In this document: piece by piece, positions 41,655-44,458 of the stretch
Numbering within the stretch: position 1 is the stretch's first letter
Layout of the letters: each line of letters starts with the position of its first letter
Notes under the pieces: model-generated
Databases searched by the model: none
What the model was told of the DNA's origin: nothing
Seen by the model: only the letters and a program-made list of their open reading frames with translations
Program-made: the position numbers and the translations under genes
Source of the DNA: Syntrophobacter sp. SbD1
GTDB lineage: Bacteria > Desulfobacterota > Syntrophobacteria > Syntrophobacterales > Syntrophobacteraceae
Direction: 5' to 3'
Length of the DNA stretch: 44,458 nt
Assembly (NCBI GenBank): GCA_900290365.1
Contig: OMOE01000113.1
Coordinates: 1 to 44,458 of the forward strand

Positions 41655-43421
41655 GTGAAAAAGACGGCGGAAAACGTTAAATGGGACCTGGACGATCTTT
41701 ACTCGGGCACAACCGATACGCAAATCGAATCGGATTCAAAATGGCTGAGAGAACAGGCGGCGAATTTTTCTTCTTACCGGGGGGGGGTGGCGGATCTCGG
41801 GCCGGAAGGTTTGCTCGATGCCATAGTAAAACTGGAACAAATAAACGAGCGGGCCCAGAAGCTTCTGGCATACGCGTATCTTAATTTTTCGACCCAAACG
41901 GCCGACCCGGCGGCGAGCGCCTTTTTTCAGTCCCGCAAAGAACTCTACAGCGAAATCCGCCGCGATACCCTGTTTTTCGAACTCGAATGGACAAAACTGG
42001 AAGACAGCCTGGCGGCGATTCTCGCCTCGGACCCGGTCCTGTCGAAATATTCTCATTACCTGGTCAGCCTCAGGCGCTATAAGCCGCACCTTTTAAGCGA
42101 ACCGGAGGAGCGCATCCTGGCCGAAAAGGAACCTGCCGGGGCATCGGCCTGGGGCGTCCTTTTCGAAAAGATGCTCAGCCAGTTGAGGTTTGGTGAGAGG
42201 AAAAGAACGGAATCGGAAGTTTTGAGCGAACTGTATAGCGCCGACCGCGAGGTCCGCAAGCATGCCGCACACGAGTTGACCCACGGACTTCAGTCGATTG
42301 GTCTCCCGTTGACGCACATTTTCAATACAATCCTGCTTGATAAGTCGATAGACGACCGGCTGCGCCGATACCCCAATTGGCTAAGCGCCCGCAACCTGGG
42401 CAATGAAGCAGACGATGCAATGGTCGGGGCGCTGGTGAACGCGGTGTCCTCCCGGTACGATCTGGTTCAACGCTACTACCGGCTTAAGCGAAAGCTCCTC
42501 GGCTATGAAGAGCTTTTCGACTACGACCGGTATGCGCCGGTTAAGGTACTCTCCGAAGGCGAAACTTCGTGGGATGAGGCCAAAGAGATCGTGCTCGCTT
42601 CCTATGGGGAATTTTCTGCCGACATGGCGAAAATAGCCAATCGGTTCTTCGATGAGGACTGGATACATGCTTCGGTTCTACCCGGAAAACGCAGCGGGGC
42701 TTTTGCCCACCCCGTGGTTCCTTCCCTTCATCCTTACATTTTTCTCAATTTTACAGGGCGCCGCCGTGACATAATGACTCTTGCCCACGAACTCGGTCAC
42801 GGAATACACCAGTACCTGGCGAGGGACCAGGGGCTTTTTAACTCCGATACGCCTCTTACGACCGCCGAAAGCGCTTCGGTATTCGGGGAAATGCTTGTCT
42901 TTCGCAGTGTCCTGAAAAGGACGGTCTCGCCGGCTGAACGGTTGGGGCTGCTTTGCTCGAAAATAGAAGATACCTTCGCGACCGTCTTCCGGCAGGTGGC
43001 GATGAACAGGTTCGAGGATGCCGTCCACAATGCCCGGCGAACTCGAGGAGAACTGAACCCTGATTTCATTTCCTCCGCGTGGATGAACACACAGGCCGCC
43101 ATGTTCGGCGAATCGGTGCGTCTGCTCGATCACTATAAAATCTGGTGGTCCTACATTCCACACTTCATTCACTCACCGGGATATGTATACGCTTATGCTT
43201 TCGGTGAACTGCTGGTGATGGCCCTCTACAAGCAGTACCTGGACGAGGGGCCGGATTTTGTCCCCAAATACCTGGAATTCCTGGGATCAGGCGCCAAGGC
43301 GGAGCCCGGGGTGTTGCTTCGGCCGTTTGGAGTCGATTTGGCCGATCCCCGATTTTGGGACCGTGGCGTGAAAATCATAGAAGAACTCGTAGCCGAGGCA
43401 GAAAAGGAAGCATCTCGATGA
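41655..43421 (+). CDS. pepF: M3 family oligoendopeptidase F
   Basis: A zinc metallopeptidase of 588 residues that degrades short peptides in the cytosol. The zinc site is HELGH (378-382) in [13 protein letters not shown], with the third-ligand Glu downstream in [13 protein letters not shown]. An all-helical body and the C-terminal [17 protein letters not shown] match PepF-type M3B enzymes. The start is GTG at 41655 with GGAG eight bases upstream. A run of nine G at 41779-41787 lies in codons 42-45 (YRGGVA), an unusual homopolymer for a coding region here. The stop overlaps the pyruvate kinase start, so the two are probably co-transcribed. Confidence 0.92.
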   Translation: MKKTAENVKWDLDDLYSGTTDTQIESDSKWLREQAANFSSYRGGVADLGPEGLLDAIVKLEQINERAQKLLAYAYLNFSTQTADPAASAFFQSRKELYSEIRRDTLFFELEWTKLEDSLAAILASDPVLSKYSHYLVSLRRYKPHLLSEPEERILAEKEPAGASAWGVLFEKMLSQLRFGERKRTESEVLSELYSADREVRKHAAHELTHGLQSIGLPLTHIFNTILLDKSIDDRLRRYPNWLSARNLGNEADDAMVGALVNAVSSRYDLVQRYYRLKRKLLGYEELFDYDRYAPVKVLSEGETSWDEAKEIVLASYGEFSADMAKIANRFFDEDWIHASVLPGKRSGAFAHPVVPSLHPYIFLNFTGRRRDIMTLAHELGHGIHQYLARDQGLFNSDTPLTTAESASVFGEMLVFRSVLKRTVSPAERLGLLCSKIEDTFATVFRQVAMNRFEDAVHNARRTRGELNPDFISSAWMNTQAAMFGESVRLLDHYKIWWSYIPHFIHSPGYVYAYAFGELLVMALYKQYLDEGPDFVPKYLEFLGSGAKAEPGVLLRPFGVDLADPRFWDRGVKIIEELVAEAEKEASR

Positions 43422-44458
43422 TGGCAAAGGCAAAATTCAGAAAGACCAAGATCGTCTGCACCCTGGGACCTGCCGCCGGTTCTCCGGAGATGATCGCAAA
43501 GCTCATGGACGCAGGCATGGACGTTGCCCGTCTCAACTTTTCCCACGGAACCCGCGAGCAGCACAGGCAGACCATTCACATCATTCGCTCGCTTTCCAGG
43601 GAGACGGGCAAGGAAATAGGCATTCTGCAGGACCTCGGCGGACCAAAAATCAGGCTCGGAATACTCAATGACGAGAAAAGGACCCTCAAGCACGGAGACC
43701 GCATCACGCTGGTGCCGGGAGAATACGCCGAAGGGGATGCTATTCCGGTTAATTATCCCGATTTGATCGGCGATATCGAGGAAGGCAATCCGATCCTTCT
43801 GGCCGACGGCACGGTCCAGTTGGTTGTAGTGGAAAAAAAGGACAAATCAGCCGTCTGCGAAGTCGTGGTCGGGGGTGTGATCTATTCGCGCAAGGGTGTG
43901 AATTTGCCTTTGTGCCGGCTGAGTGTGTCCGCCTTTACGGAGAAAGACCGTGAGGACCTGAAGGTGGGTTTGGACGAACAGGTCGATTTTGTAGCTCTGT
44001 CTTTCATTCGCAGCCTGGAAGACATTCAAGAGGTGCGCTCGATTATAGCCGGGTCGTCCCATCATCCCATGCTCATCGCCAAAATCGAAAAACGGCAGGC
44101 AGTGGACAATTTTGAAGAGATCCTGTCCGCCGTTGACGCCGTAATGGTCGCCAGGGGAGATCTCGGGGTCGAGATGCCGCTCGAAGAGGCGCCGATGATC
44201 CAGAAAAAGATAATCAGGATAACCAGGCAGGCGGGAAAGCCGGTCATAACGGCCACACAGATGCTGATTTCAATGCTCGAGAGTCCCAGGCCCACGCGGG
44301 CCGAGGCGACAGACGTCGCAAACGCCATCCTGGATGGGACTGACGCCCTGATGCTCTCCGATGAGACCGCGATGGGCGCTTATCCGGTGGAAGCCGTTTC
44401 GACCCTGGACCGGATAGCCAGGGCCACCGAGCCTTACGTGGACGAGAAGGTCTTTCTG
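43418..44458 (+). CDS. pyk: Pyruvate kinase (5' part, continues beyond the window)
   Basis: At least 347 residues; the frame is open to the last base. It converts phosphoenolpyruvate and ADP to pyruvate and ATP. Visible motifs are [65 protein letters not shown] and the signature [12 protein letters not shown], then [18 protein letters not shown]. Catalytic Lys (in IAKIE) and metal-binding Glu/Asp (in ARGDLG) are present. ATG at 43418 overlaps the pepF stop (ATGATGG); the second ATG at 43421 is equally possible. AAGGAAG is the ribosome-binding site. The C-terminal regulatory domain is outside the window. Confidence 0.93.
   Translation, partial: MMAKAKFRKTKIVCTLGPAAGSPEMIAKLMDAGMDVARLNFSHGTREQHRQTIHIIRSLSRETGKEIGILQDLGGPKIRLGILNDEKRTLKHGDRITLVPGEYAEGDAIPVNYPDLIGDIEEGNPILLADGTVQLVVVEKKDKSAVCEVVVGGVIYSRKGVNLPLCRLSVSAFTEKDREDLKVGLDEQVDFVALSFIRSLEDIQEVRSIIAGSSHHPMLIAKIEKRQAVDNFEEILSAVDAVMVARGDLGVEMPLEEAPMIQKKIIRITRQAGKPVITATQMLISMLESPRPTRAEATDVANAILDGTDALMLSDETAMGAYPVEAVSTLDRIARATEPYVDEKVFL

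Overview
The window looks like a chromosome segment from a strictly anaerobic, deltaproteobacterial-type organism (Desulfobacterota, Syntrophobacter-like). This is inferred from gene content, not from a database search. The main pointers are a fhs-fchA-folD block (methyl branch of the Wood-Ljungdahl pathway), a split methylmalonyl-CoA mutase with its MeaB chaperone and epimerase next to a methylmalonyl-CoA decarboxylase-like gene, a three-domain NifU with NifS, and CysE and CysQ. No rRNA, tRNA, CRISPR array or complete insertion sequence was recognised.

Layout. Positions 1-13868 are accessory and gene-poor: a glycosyltransferase remnant, a DUF4336 protein, a Fic protein bracketed by direct repeats, a large beta-solenoid membrane protein, a GH13 glycosidase, a RelE/ParE-type toxin-antitoxin pair, an HDOD protein, a hemolysin III remnant and a Uma2 nuclease. 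They are separated by long spacers full of dispersed and short tandem repeats. From 13869 to 20961 the genome is denser: fhs-fchA-folD on the minus strand, then nifU-nifS-cysE on the plus strand. From 21153 to 26856 come a PAS/GAF histidine kinase with an Rcp1-like response regulator, a DUF4337 membrane protein, a Trm112-like/SAM methyltransferase fusion and CysQ. From 27303 to 30541 lie a GC-rich lipoprotein phosphoesterase and a periplasmic solute-binding protein. From 31211 to 35616 is the methylmalonyl-CoA module: large subunit, B12 subunit, MeaB and epimerase, with a convergent ScpB-like gene. The remainder holds a polyprenyl diphosphate synthase, an acyl-CoA synthetase, a GlcD-type flavoprotein, a 5'-truncated GT9 glycosyltransferase, a VapBC-like pair, an M3 peptidase and the start of pyruvate kinase, which runs off the end.

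How the genes work together. Fhs, FchA and FolD interconvert formate and methylene-tetrahydrofolate. The FolD here lacks the cyclohydrolase Lys and Gln, so FchA probably supplies that step. The mutase, MeaB and epimerase interconvert succinyl-CoA and methylmalonyl-CoA, and the ScpB-like enzyme could release CO2 to give propionyl-CoA. NifS takes sulfur from cysteine for clusters built on NifU, and CysE one gene downstream starts cysteine synthesis.

The most unusual non-genic signal is a set of about fourteen spacer arrays that share a 7-base period but have different unit sequences. One of them supplies the last codons of nifS. Other items worth attention are a REP-like double-hairpin element in three copies, the direct repeats around fic, a branched inverted repeat at the break of the hemolysin III remnant, and a perfect 16-bp palindrome just downstream of the mutase promoter.
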